Source of the DNA: Bacillota bacterium
GTDB lineage: Bacteria; Bacillota; UBA994; UBA5500
Assembly (NCBI GenBank): GCA_023436245.1
Contig: JAEZJZ010000033.1
Location: 1-34,888, forward strand
DNA: 34,888 nucleotides
Reading direction: 5' to 3'
In this document: positions 15,829-23,463 of the stretch, piece after piece
Numbering within the stretch: the first letter of the stretch is position 1
Layout of the letters: each line of letters opens with the position of its first letter
Program-made: the position numbers and the translations under genes
The notes under the pieces: model-generated
Told to the model about the DNA's origin: nothing
The model's input: only the letters and a program-made list of their open reading frames with translations
Databases searched by the model: none

Positions 15829-15857
15829 ACTTTACACGATGATTGACTCGCTGTCAA
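15829..15857 (-). promoter_or_regulatory. Promoter of the four-tRNA cluster
   Basis: On the minus strand TTGACA (15852-15857, perfect -35) and TAAAGT (15829-15834) are 17 bases apart. They stand just upstream of tRNA-Glu and just past the dnaB stop codon. Confidence 0.75.
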
Positions 15858-15889
15858 CGCAGAAGCCCGTGGCAAATAATGTGCCTCAG

Positions 15890-17221
15890 CTAGCCGCCCA
15901 CTTCCTCGTTGTTCAGATCAGCGTATCGCTGCATATGGCGCAGGAAGGCCATTTTGACCGTCCCGACCGGGCCATTGCGGTGTTTGCCGACAATCACTTC
16001 GATTACATTGCGGTTTTGAGACTCCTGGTCATAGTAATCCTCGCGATAAAGAAAGGCAACCAGATCTGCCGCCTGCTCAATTTCACCTGATTCACGCAGG
16101 TCAGATAGGCCAGGACGCTTGCCTTCGCGCTCTTCCGCCCGCCGGGACAGCTGTGCCAGTGCAATCAACGGGACATGCAATTCGCGCGCCAATGCCTTGA
16201 GCCCGCGGGTGATCTCGGCCACCTCCTGCTGACGGCTGTCGGTGCGAGCACCGTAGCGCATCAACTGCAAGTAGTCAACGATGATCAGACCGACATCCTT
16301 CTCCAGCTTCAGGCGCCGGGCCTTGGAGCGCATTTCCATCACGGAAATAGCCGGCGTGTCGTCCACATAGATAGGCGACTCAGAGAGGGCATCGCTGGCA
16401 TCGCTGATCTTGGCCCAGTCAGATGCATCCAAAAAGCCTGTGCGCAGTTTCTGTCCGTCTACTCCTGCCTCCGAGCAAAGCATACGCATCGCCAACTGCT
16501 CCTTGCCCATTTCCAGACTGAAGAAGCCAACCGGGACGCGTTGCCTGATGGCGACGTTCTGGGCAAGGTTCAGAGCGAAGGCAGTCTTGCCCACACTCGG
16601 TCGAGCAGCTACAATGATCAAGTCGGAAGGTTGCAAGCCGGATGTTAACTGGTCCAACTGGCGATAGCCGGTCGGCAGGCCAGCAACAGTTCCCTTGTTC
16701 TTGACCATCTGAGCAATCTGCCGATAGACTTCTGCCACAATCTCAGGCATGGCTTCGAAGTCCCGCTTGGCACGACTCTGACTGAGACGGAAGATCAAGC
16801 GTTCGGCTTCTTCCAGCACACCTTCCACTTCTTCCTGCTGATAACAGGAGGCGGATATTTGGCTGGCAGCCCCGATTAGGTCCCGCAGAATCGCCTTATT
16901 CAACACGATTTGTGCATAGTTGCCGGCGGTGGAACTGGATGGCACCAGGCTGGCTAGCAGGGTGAGATAAGGAACACCGCCCACCTGCTCCAACACACCC
17001 TTTTGCGTCAAGACGTCACTCACCGTGATCAGATCGATCGGTTGGTTGCCAACATACAGCGCGATCATTGCCTCATAGATCTGGCGATGGGATTCCCGGT
17101 AGAAGTGCTGCGACTTGAGCAAGCCGGCTACCAGAGAAGCTGCCTCCTGATCGATCAGCATCGCGCCCAGAACCGACTGTTCTGCCTCCAGGCTATGCGG
17201 TGGCAGCTTGATGTCTTCCAT
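15890..17221 (-). CDS. dnaB: Replicative DNA helicase DnaB (DnaC of Bacillus)
   Basis: The hexameric helicase unwinds the chromosomal fork. The 443-residue protein has an N-terminal domain (about 8-110, SLEAEQSVLGAML) and a RecA-like C-terminal domain. The Walker A motif ARPSVGKTAFAL contains Lys212 and Thr213. The Walker B motif is IIVDYLQLM. The sequence QLSRRAEEREGKRPGLSDLRESG, with its arginine-finger motif, follows. No intein is present. It lies 17 bases downstream of rplI, the same neighbour as in Bacillus. Confidence 0.97.
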   Translation of the reverse strand: MEDIKLPPHSLEAEQSVLGAMLIDQEAASLVAGLLKSQHFYRESHRQIYEAMIALYVGNQPIDLITVSDVLTQKGVLEQVGGVPYLTLLASLVPSSSTAGNYAQIVLNKAILRDLIGAASQISASCYQQEEVEGVLEEAERLIFRLSQSRAKRDFEAMPEIVAEVYRQIAQMVKNKGTVAGLPTGYRQLDQLTSGLQPSDLIIVAARPSVGKTAFALNLAQNVAIRQRVPVGFFSLEMGKEQLAMRMLCSEAGVDGQKLRTGFLDASDWAKISDASDALSESPIYVDDTPAISVMEMRSKARRLKLEKDVGLIIVDYLQLMRYGARTDSRQQEVAEITRGLKALARELHVPLIALAQLSRRAEEREGKRPGLSDLRESGEIEQAADLVAFLYREDYYDQESQNRNVIEVIVGKHRNGPVGTVKMAFLRHMQRYADLNNEEVGG

Positions 17222-17238
17222 TTGGTCCTCCTTCAGTG

Positions 17239-17685
17239 CTATGCCTCTTCTACAATCTGCACGGTGATCGTGGCCACGGTATCGTGGTATACCCGGATGG
17301 GCACCTGATAGCTGCCAAGGGCACGAATTGCGTCCTTGAGCTCAATCTTGCGCTTGTCGATGCTGATTCGTTCACGGCTCAATGCGTTGGCGATATCCTT
17401 GCCGGTGACGGATCCAAACAACTTGCCGCCTTCACCTGTCTTGGCCGCAATTCGAATCACTTTCCCCTCCAAAGACTTCTGCAGAGCCATGGCCGCTTGT
17501 TCCTCGCGCTGTTGGCGTTTCTTCTTCGCATCTTGTTCAATGCTCACTGCCTTCATCGCTTGTTCGGTCGCTTCCTTGGCCAGTTGGCGCGGGAAGAGGA
17601 AATTGCGCGCATATCCTTCGCTGCAAGTCACAACCTCGCCCTTTTTGCCCAGCCCTTTCACATCTCCCAGCAGAACCACTTTCAT
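17239..17685 (-). CDS. rplI: 50S ribosomal protein L9
   Basis: The 148-residue protein has the two-lobed L9 form. The N-terminus MKVVLLGDVKGLGKKGEVV binds 23S rRNA. A long connecting helix rich in Lys, Glu and Gln leads to a C-terminal domain with KLFGSVTGKDIANAL. I chose the ATG at 17685, with AGGAG 12 bases upstream, rather than the GTG at 17694, which would add three residues and crowd the ribosome binding site. Confidence 0.96.
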   Translation of the reverse strand: MKVVLLGDVKGLGKKGEVVTCSEGYARNFLFPRQLAKEATEQAMKAVSIEQDAKKKRQQREEQAAMALQKSLEGKVIRIAAKTGEGGKLFGSVTGKDIANALSRERISIDKRKIELKDAIRALGSYQVPIRVYHDTVATITVQIVEEA

Positions 17686-17715
17686 CGCGATCACACTCCT
17701 AATATTCCGGAACTC

Positions 17716-18654
17716 TTATTCTTGTTGGCGCTTGCGGGCGTAGAACCGATAGTCAAAGACGGCATCAAACAAGCCTACCAATAGCATTATTCGCAGGATG
17801 ATGGGACTGGTGAAGAAGTAGAACCCCAACAGAACCCGCCAAAACAGGCCCACTTTCGCAAAGCGCAGGTAATAGAACAGCAGAGCGAACCCATAAAGAG
17901 AGGCCAGCATGGCGGCAATGCTCCAAAGGTTGCCCACCACAAAAGGCGCCACTTTCGGCAACAAGTAGTGTAGACCGGCCAGCACTGCGGCGAACAAGGC
18001 CAAGCCAACCGGAGCCTTGGTCTCCAACAAGTCCTCTGCTGGCTGCTTGACTGAGCTGAAGCGACTGCCGAAGAAAGCGGTCGCTGCTGTGCTGAGTAGC
18101 AGATACACAAATAACAAGTAGACCCATTCGTTCTGCAATGTCTCCAGCATCAGCTGCCCAAATTGCTGAAATTCACCGACTTGCGCGGATGTGTATATCT
18201 CTATTGCCTGCATTCGCTCGACTGTGACGGCCAGCGCCTGCTGCAACTGATTGCCGAGCAACCGGAGCAGCCCCTCACCACGCACCACTTGCAGCACATA
18301 GTTCATCACCAACGTCCAAACAAGACCGGTGACAGTCGTCTGCACGAGGCGTAGGCGAAACGGCACATGGGGAGGGATCATGGCTAAACCATAGCCTACC
18401 ATCAAGCCTAGACCGACATAGACAAAGAGCATTTCATCTAATAGAAACCATGTTGCACCCAAGCTGACCAATCCAACAATCTGTGCTGCTCTTCTGCCCA
18501 TTTGTCGCTCGGCCAGCAAAATCGGTAACCCGGAGATCAGTGCCAGCAGCGGTAATAGCCCTACGAATGCGCCCACACTGAGGCCCACCAGGTAGATACC
18601 GATGAACTTGCCCAAGCGGAGCACATTCTCCCTGTTAATGACGAACACTTTCAT
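17716..18654 (-). CDS. yybS: DUF2232 (YybS family) membrane protein
   Basis: A polytopic membrane protein of 312 residues with about eight hydrophobic segments. It falls in DUF2232, whose Bacillus member YybS is encoded beside gdpP and rplI. I chose the ATG at 18654 (MKVFVINREN), which overlaps the preceding MazG-like gene by 4 bases (ATGA); the longer frame to 18708 runs inside that gene. Function is unknown in the family. The gdpP gene usually between yybS and rplI is missing here. Confidence 0.85.
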   Translation of the reverse strand: MKVFVINRENVLRLGKFIGIYLVGLSVGAFVGLLPLLALISGLPILLAERQMGRRAAQIVGLVSLGATWFLLDEMLFVYVGLGLMVGYGLAMIPPHVPFRLRLVQTTVTGLVWTLVMNYVLQVVRGEGLLRLLGNQLQQALAVTVERMQAIEIYTSAQVGEFQQFGQLMLETLQNEWVYLLFVYLLLSTAATAFFGSRFSSVKQPAEDLLETKAPVGLALFAAVLAGLHYLLPKVAPFVVGNLWSIAAMLASLYGFALLFYYLRFAKVGLFWRVLLGFYFFTSPIILRIMLLVGLFDAVFDYRFYARKRQQE

Positions 18655-18968
18655 ACGGACTTGCGGGCATCCAAGTGTTCGGCCAGAGCCGACAGGTCGC
18701 GATACCATTGCTCCAGTTCGTGTCCTTCATTCTGGGCTGCGACGGCCCTCCGCTGGACGACATCCTCCAGCTTGCTGTAGCTGACACCTAGGCGCTTGGC
18801 CAGAAGGTAGCTGGACATCATGATATTTGCCAGTGATTGCACGGCGATCTCATCTTTGGCCGTCAATAAGGCACGACAGACCTGACCGGCGTTCAACACC
18901 AGCTCAGTCTTCAGCCATTCCACTGCCTTGATATTACGGGCGATATCGAAATCCTGCTCCCTATACAT
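18651..18968 (-). CDS. MazG-like family protein
   Basis: The 105-residue all-helical protein fits the MazG-like Pfam family of Bacillota, with the pattern IKAVEWLKTELVLNAGQV near the start and IMMSSYLLAKRLGVSYSKL in the middle. True MazG proteins are nucleotide pyrophosphohydrolases with an EExxE-type metal site. Only AKDEIAVQSLAN partly resembles one here, so activity is uncertain. Translationally coupled to the DUF2232 gene. A G-rich GGGGGTGG precedes the ATG. Confidence 0.78.
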   Translation of the reverse strand: MYREQDFDIARNIKAVEWLKTELVLNAGQVCRALLTAKDEIAVQSLANIMMSSYLLAKRLGVSYSKLEDVVQRRAVAAQNEGHELEQWYRDLSALAEHLDARKSV

Positions 18969-19084
18969 CTCGCCACCCCCAGACTAGATCTTTCGGGAAA
19001 AAGCCGCCTGTTTCCTGCACATTTGCCCTCTGCCCACAAAACATTGCCCTGACACACCGGGGCCGAGTTGTAATCAGGGAGAGC

Positions 19085-19108
19085 AAAAAGGGAGCCCACC
19101 GGCTCCCT
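19085..19108 (-). terminator. Terminator of rpsF-ssb-rpsR
   Basis: An 8-base-pair stem (19089-19096 with 19101-19108) has a 4-base loop and runs on the minus strand into TTTTTGC. It stands 6 bases past the rpsR stop codon and closes the ribosomal operon. Confidence 0.85.
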
Positions 19109-19114
19109 AATTCC

Positions 19115-19342
19115 CTACTCAGCGGTATATGGCAAAAGCGCGATATTGCGCGCCCGCTTGATCGCATGGGTAAGCATGCGTTGATGGCGAGCGCAATTGC
19201 CAGAAATGCGCCTCGGCAAAATCTTGCCCCGCTCGGTCAGATAACGGCCAAGCTTGTTGAACTCTTTGTAGTCGATATCGGTAACCTTATCTACGCAAAA
19301 GCTACATACTCTTTTGCGAGGTTTACGACCTCTGCGCCGCAC
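19115..19342 (-). CDS. rpsR: 30S ribosomal protein S18
   Basis: The 75-residue protein has the basic S18 pattern: MRRRGRKPRKRVCSFC, DYKEFNKLGRYLTERGKILPRR and QRMLTHAIKRARNIALLPY. A CxxC pair (CSFC) and a third Cys in GNCARHQR suggest a zinc-binding (C+) variant. The start is GTG, with GGGAGGG upstream. It follows ssb by 21 bases in the conserved rpsF-ssb-rpsR order. Confidence 0.96.
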   Translation of the reverse strand: MRRRGRKPRKRVCSFCVDKVTDIDYKEFNKLGRYLTERGKILPRRISGNCARHQRMLTHAIKRARNIALLPYTAE

Positions 19343-19363
19343 GTTGTTCCCTCCCTATTTGGA

Positions 19364-19777
19364 CTAAAAGGGCAAATCGTTGTCCTCATCATCGAGGCCG
19401 AGCCCTTTGCCGAAATTCTCAAAACCAGTATTCTGTTGCTGGGGTGGTGCTCCATCTCTAGGGGCATCCAGAAAGCGAACCTCATCTGCTACAACCTCTA
19501 CACTCCTTCGCTTCTGGCCATCCTGCGTCTCATAGGGCCTTATCTCCAACCTGCCGACAACTGACACCAAGCGCCCTTTGTGCAGAAACTTGCCGCATGT
19601 TTCGGCCAGCTGTCTCCAACATGCCACATCGATGAAGTCTGCTGATCTCTCGCCTTGCTGATTCTTGTATGGCCTATCCACGGCTAATGTAAACCTGAGC
19701 TTGGCCACACCTGAAGACGTGTAGCTCATCTCCGGGTCGCGAGTTAGGCGCCCGATTAAGATGATCTTGTTCAGCAT
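19364..19777 (-). CDS. ssb: Single-stranded DNA-binding protein
   Basis: SSB coats single-stranded DNA and recruits replication and repair proteins. The 137-residue protein has an OB-fold domain (about 1-105; MLNKIILIGRLTRDPEMSY, FTLAVDRPYKNQQGE) and a short disordered linker. The acidic C-terminal tip DDEDNDLPF is the protein-interaction peptide. It sits between rpsF and rpsR as usual. Confidence 0.96.
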   Translation of the reverse strand: MLNKIILIGRLTRDPEMSYTSSGVAKLRFTLAVDRPYKNQQGERSADFIDVACWRQLAETCGKFLHKGRLVSVVGRLEIRPYETQDGQKRRSVEVVADEVRFLDAPRDGAPPQQQNTGFENFGKGLGLDDEDNDLPF

Positions 19778-19798
19778 GTTATCACCCCTGAAATTCTT

Positions 19799-20089
19799 TT
19801 ACTCTTCGTCTTTGCGAACGATCAGATAGCGAATGACATCTTCGCTGATCTTGAAGTTGCGCTCGAGTTCCTTGGCCACATCGGCCTCGGCTGTGAAGTT
19901 GACCAGGATGTAGATTCCTTCCCGATACTTCTTCACCTCGTATGCCAGACGGCGTTTGCCCCACTCGCTGATCTTGTCAACAGTACCACCGTTGTTCGGG
20001 ATGATGCTAATAAAACGGGTAGCAACTTCCTGGGACTGTTCCTTATCAAACTCTGGGCGCAAAATGAACATCGTCTCATACTGGCGCAT
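19799..20089 (-). CDS. rpsF: 30S ribosomal protein S6
   Basis: The 96-residue ferredoxin-like protein binds S18 and central-domain 16S rRNA. It shows MRQYETMFILRPEFDKE, ISEWGKRRLAYEVKKYREGIY and DVIRYLIVRKDE. I chose the ATG at 20089, preceded by a strong GAGGAGGTG at suitable spacing; the longer frame to 20125 adds a Gly-rich artefact encoded by the ribosome binding region. Confidence 0.96.
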   Translation of the reverse strand: MRQYETMFILRPEFDKEQSQEVATRFISIIPNNGGTVDKISEWGKRRLAYEVKKYREGIYILVNFTAEADVAKELERNFKISEDVIRYLIVRKDEE

Positions 20090-20159
20090 TACGACACCTC
20101 CTCCCCCCCGGACATCAGGCCCCATAAGCTAGTATGGAGCGGGTTTAATGGACTGAACA

Positions 20160-20188
20160 ATTATAGCACAAGCCCAGTGTTCACGCAA
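20160..20188 (-). promoter_or_regulatory. Sigma-A promoter of rpsF-ssb-rpsR
   Basis: On the minus strand TTGCGT (20183-20188) is 17 bases from a perfect TATAAT (20160-20165). The leader to rpsF is about 65 bases. The -35 region lies just past the DUF951 gene's stop codon. Confidence 0.8.
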
Positions 20189-20203
20189 TGCAGTGGCTCT
20201 GGA

Positions 20204-20404
20204 CTACTCACCGTCAGCTTGCGACTTAATGACGCGCTTAATACCTTTCTCCAGTTTGATGCGCGACAACATCAAACTATGTCCGCACTTCTGGCACTTG
20301 ATCCGAAAATCAATGCCCGTGCGTTGAATTTCCCAAACGGATCCGCCGCAAGGATGCGGTTTCCTCAGTTCCACGACATCTCCTACAAAGAGCTTCATCG
20401 GCAT
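20204..20404 (-). CDS. DUF951 family protein (YyzM-like)
   Basis: The 66-residue protein matches DUF951 in length and in its motif order: GDVVELRKPHPCGGSVWEI, then RTGIDFRIKCQKCGH, then LMLSR. Three Cys and a His could form a zinc site. Function is unknown. It lies near rpsF and yyaC in Bacillus, as here. GGAG stands about 7 bases before the ATG, and the gene follows mscS by 5 bases. Confidence 0.88.
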   Translation of the reverse strand: MPMKLFVGDVVELRKPHPCGGSVWEIQRTGIDFRIKCQKCGHSLMLSRIKLEKGIKRVIKSQADGE

Positions 20405-20409
20405 GCTGG

Positions 20410-21255
20410 TTACTCCTTCTCCCTATAAGGCACACTCACGAAGTGCGGGTAATAGAGGGAAATCCCCTCTCGCTGGAAAGCCAGGCTGACGGCTTTGCGC
20501 ATGGCCCGCTCCACGGCCCAGTGTTCCATGGGCAACGCCTTCGCCCAAAGGCGAAACACCATGCCGGATGCCCCCAAGTCGGTGATGCCGACCACCTGCG
20601 GCCCTTCCGCTATCTTGGTCGCTAGCTCACTCCCGACTTCCCGTATGGCCTGTTCCAGCACCGCCTGCACGCGCTCTACATCCTCGTCATAGGCCACGCC
20701 CACTTCCACCAACGCGGTGCGGTTATCCCGGCTATGATTGGTCACCTTGCCAATCTCTCCGTTGGGCAGGGTATGAATCACGCCACTGAAGTCTCGCAGC
20801 CTGGTCACACGCAGGCCGATTTCGTCAACGTACCCAGCCAGACCAGCGGTCTCAATGTAGTCACCCACAGAGAACTGGTCCTCGATCAGAATGAACGTGC
20901 CAGTCAAGACATCCCTGACCAGACTCTGTGCGCCGAAGCTGACAGCCAAGCCGACAATTCCAGCGCTAGCCAAGAGAGACTCGGTGCGGATACCCAGTTC
21001 AGACAGGACGGCGATGGCGCCAATGAAGTAGACGAGGTACCGCAGGAGGCTCTTGGCCAGTGCTTCCATCGTCTTCAGTTTGTTGGCTTTAGCAGATAAC
21101 CGCTTGTAGTAAGGAACAAACAGGCTCCCGACCAGGCGTTGACCGAGGGTGATAGCAGCCTTGGACAGGATCAGGATGATCAGGAGTCGCCCGATCGTGG
21201 GCAAGAGACCGGCGAATCGCTCCAAGTTGATGCTTGTCCACAGTGATTCGGCCAT
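20410..21255 (-). CDS. MscS-family mechanosensitive ion channel
   Basis: The 281-residue protein has three N-terminal membrane segments. The pore-lining helix falls around IGAIAVLSELGIRTESLLASAGIVGLAVSFGAQSLVRD (about 75-115). The soluble beta domain follows with EDQFSVGDYIETAGLAGYVDEIGLRVTRLRD and the HTLPNGEIGKVTNHSR loop. MscS channels open under membrane tension to release solutes during osmotic downshock. Directly abuts the DUF3343 gene and has GGGAGG upstream. Closest named relative is YkuT-like. Confidence 0.93.
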   Translation of the reverse strand: MAESLWTSINLERFAGLLPTIGRLLIILILSKAAITLGQRLVGSLFVPYYKRLSAKANKLKTMEALAKSLLRYLVYFIGAIAVLSELGIRTESLLASAGIVGLAVSFGAQSLVRDVLTGTFILIEDQFSVGDYIETAGLAGYVDEIGLRVTRLRDFSGVIHTLPNGEIGKVTNHSRDNRTALVEVGVAYDEDVERVQAVLEQAIREVGSELATKIAEGPQVVGITDLGASGMVFRLWAKALPMEHWAVERAMRKAVSLAFQREGISLYYPHFVSVPYREKE

Positions 21256-21516
21256 CTACGTCCCCTCCCGCAGCCGATAAGATTTGGTCCCTTGCTGCGT
21301 CGTCAGGTAATAGATCTCGCGGTAATCCACGCCCCCCTCGCACAACAGTATCGTTGCCTGCTCGAGATCAGCCGCCGGCAGACAGAGAGTCAAGCCACAG
21401 CTAGCTGTTATCTCCCGTGGGGTGGGGATAATGTCAATCGCCAAGCCTGCTTGCAGCAAAATCTGTTCTCCGCGCAAGGCATGGTGAGTAGAGTCAAAAG
21501 CGATCAAGACTTGCAT
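21256..21516 (-). CDS. DUF3343 (putative Se/S carrier-like) protein
   Basis: The 86-residue protein fits DUF3343: ALRGEQILLQAGLAIDIIPTPREITASCGLTL is the core, with the conserved Cys in SCGL at about residue 42. The family is thought to carry sulfur or selenium in some lineages, but no selenium gene is in this window. A GAGGGTG precedes the ATG. It lies between the CvpA-like gene (10-base gap) and mscS (adjacent). Confidence 0.85.
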   Translation of the reverse strand: MQVLIAFDSTHHALRGEQILLQAGLAIDIIPTPREITASCGLTLCLPAADLEQATILLCEGGVDYREIYYLTTQQGTKSYRLREGT

Positions 21517-21526
21517 TCTGTCACCC

Positions 21527-22192
21527 TCAAATTCTCAGTATGCTTTCCCAGAACCATTGTACGGCCCGCCATGCCAAAGACGGTTCCAGCACTTGCGCCA
21601 GCTGTACTTGGCTGACCCAAAGAAAGAACGGCACTAATAGAGCCAGCACTGCTACGACCAGAATCAGGTTCTGTAGCATGCCCACCAGCAAGCCCGCCGG
21701 CGAAAGTGACTGGCGTTCCGACATAACCAAACGGAAACTGATACCGGTGACGACAGCAACGGCTGCCTTGCTCAGCAAGAGCAGCGTGATGAAGGCACAA
21801 ATGTTTGCTAGCGCCAGAAAGAATCCACGCTCAACCACTTTGGTGAAGCCGACGAGGGTCTCCCCATCCGGAAGCAAGCCCCAGCCCTGAGCGATCAACC
21901 GCTTGAGTCCGATCGGCCAGAGTAGATCGTTCAACCAGATGTTGGCTGATTGTCGCCATGCGGTTTGCGTGGAGACAGCCGCCACCCAGGGAAACTGCAA
22001 AGTCACGCGTTCAGCCGCCAGAGCAAAGAGCCTCCCCCATACGTTCGCCAGATGCGGCGCATACAGTCCGGCCACAGCCAGCCCCAGGACAGTGCCGGCT
22101 AAGCTGACAAAGGCGCGGACGGAGCCTTTGACTGCACCTAGCCAGCCACCAAATAGGATAAAGGTTAGCACAACCAGATCTACTTGGTTCAT
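21527..22192 (-). CDS. CvpA-like membrane protein
   Basis: The 221-residue protein has four to five hydrophobic segments. The N-terminus MNQVDLVVLTFILFGGWLGAVKGSVRAFVSLAGTVLGLAVA gives the CvpA pattern of Asp plus a GxxKG loop. The C-terminal segment LSPAGLLVGMLQNLILVVAVLALL also fits the family. CvpA proteins are linked to colicin V production or envelope stress in other bacteria; the role here is unknown. I chose the ATG at 22192, because AGGGGG stands 8 bases upstream; a GTG at 22201 adds three residues. Confidence 0.72.
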   Translation of the reverse strand: MNQVDLVVLTFILFGGWLGAVKGSVRAFVSLAGTVLGLAVAGLYAPHLANVWGRLFALAAERVTLQFPWVAAVSTQTAWRQSANIWLNDLLWPIGLKRLIAQGWGLLPDGETLVGFTKVVERGFFLALANICAFITLLLLSKAAVAVVTGISFRLVMSERQSLSPAGLLVGMLQNLILVVAVLALLVPFFLWVSQVQLAQVLEPSLAWRAVQWFWESILRI

Positions 22193-22215
22193 CGGCGGCA
22201 CCCCCTGGTGCCAGC

Positions 22216-23427
22216 TTATTCTCCCCGCAGGACAAACATTCTCCCGTCTGAGAGCTGCACCAACACGGCAGAGCCGGTGCCACTGACCGCCAATCGCACA
22301 TTCAGCGGGTTCTTGTCATCATCGGCGCTGAGTGGGTAGGACCAGCGCACCTTCCCATCCGTACCCAGATTATGCACACCCCGATCGTTTGCCACAAAAA
22401 CCGAGAGGGCGCTGGTGCCTCCGGTCAAGGTCGGTACCTCACCTTTCACCTGGTACTGCCAGAGAGTCGCCCCGTCAGCACTGAGGGAAGTGATCATGGA
22501 TTGCTTCTGAAAGGAGAGTACGGAAACCTTCTGGCCTGAGTAGACGAGTTGATCGCCCTGGCCGACGAAGGCCAGATCATGTACAGTGCCCTGGGCGGTG
22601 CTCTGCCAGAGCAGTTGCCCCGCGCCTGAGTAGAAGAGAATCAGCTTATCAATAGCCACTGCCAGGCGATCTCCGAAGGCCTTCACCGCAATACCGGCTG
22701 GCGCTCCGGCAGGTAGGGCGCTAGTCCAGAGCACCTGTCCGTTGTCTGCGTAGCTGATCAAATGATGCTCAATCCCGCTCTGCACCACTTTGCTGACTAC
22801 CAGGAAGATCTGGGTCCCGTTCTGATTTACCCGAGCAAAGAGCGGGGAAGCGTTCTCGATCACTGAACTGAACAGCAACTCTCCGGACGCAGAATAGTAG
22901 GAGAGCTTTGGCTGCAGGGTAGTGGCCTGATCGGAAGTGTTGGCGCAAACCAGGAACTGGCCAGTCTCGGCAACTGCTACCACTTGCGGCTTTCCGGCAA
23001 GATTGGCTGTGCGGCTCAGCCCGGCCGTGTCACTGATCAGATAGGCTTGTCCGCCCTGCTTGTCGGCCACTATTACCTGGCGCCCGTTTACATCCCAAAT
23101 CGGCTGCCCGAGTCCGTACTCTCCAACCCAGTCGGTATTGCCGGACAGGTTGAAGCGATTGACGGTAACAGACTCGTCCTTCTGGCTGATACGCCAAAAG
23201 CCGGTGGAGTCACCGGTCAAGGCCAGAGTCTCGCCGACATTGACATAGGTCTTGGAAGAAACGATGGTCGGCTGGCGTTTGCTCGCCTGCAGTACAGGCT
23301 GCCCAGCAAAACCAAAAGGAAATAGAAAGAAACACCCGGCCGCGAGCAGCAGCAGGAGTGCGATACCCAAAGCGATGTAGATCTTCTTTCTGCCCGAGTC
23401 GGGCCGAACTTCATCTGTCTCCCACAT
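22216..23427 (-). CDS. DUF5711-like membrane-anchored beta-propeller protein
   Basis: The 403-residue protein has a short cytoplasmic tail, one membrane segment (about 17-40) and a long outer domain of repeated beta-rich units. These include WRISQKDESVTVNRF, SYYSASGELLFSSV, HLISYADNGQVLWTS, ILFYSGAGQLLWQS and HNLGTDGKVRWSYPL, the aromatic-Gly pattern of PQQ-like propeller blades. I assign it to the DUF5711 family with modest certainty. The ATG at 23427 has GGAGG 7 bases upstream; an ATG at 23433 is too close. It may be an envelope scaffold in the YkvI-MscS operon. Confidence 0.7.
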   Translation of the reverse strand: MWETDEVRPDSGRKKIYIALGIALLLLLAAGCFFLFPFGFAGQPVLQASKRQPTIVSSKTYVNVGETLALTGDSTGFWRISQKDESVTVNRFNLSGNTDWVGEYGLGQPIWDVNGRQVIVADKQGGQAYLISDTAGLSRTANLAGKPQVVAVAETGQFLVCANTSDQATTLQPKLSYYSASGELLFSSVIENASPLFARVNQNGTQIFLVVSKVVQSGIEHHLISYADNGQVLWTSALPAGAPAGIAVKAFGDRLAVAIDKLILFYSGAGQLLWQSTAQGTVHDLAFVGQGDQLVYSGQKVSVLSFQKQSMITSLSADGATLWQYQVKGEVPTLTGGTSALSVFVANDRGVHNLGTDGKVRWSYPLSADDDKNPLNVRLAVSGTGSAVLVQLSDGRMFVLRGE

Positions 23428-23463
23428 AACCATTCCTCCCCATAATGCTATCCTAACCCAGGC

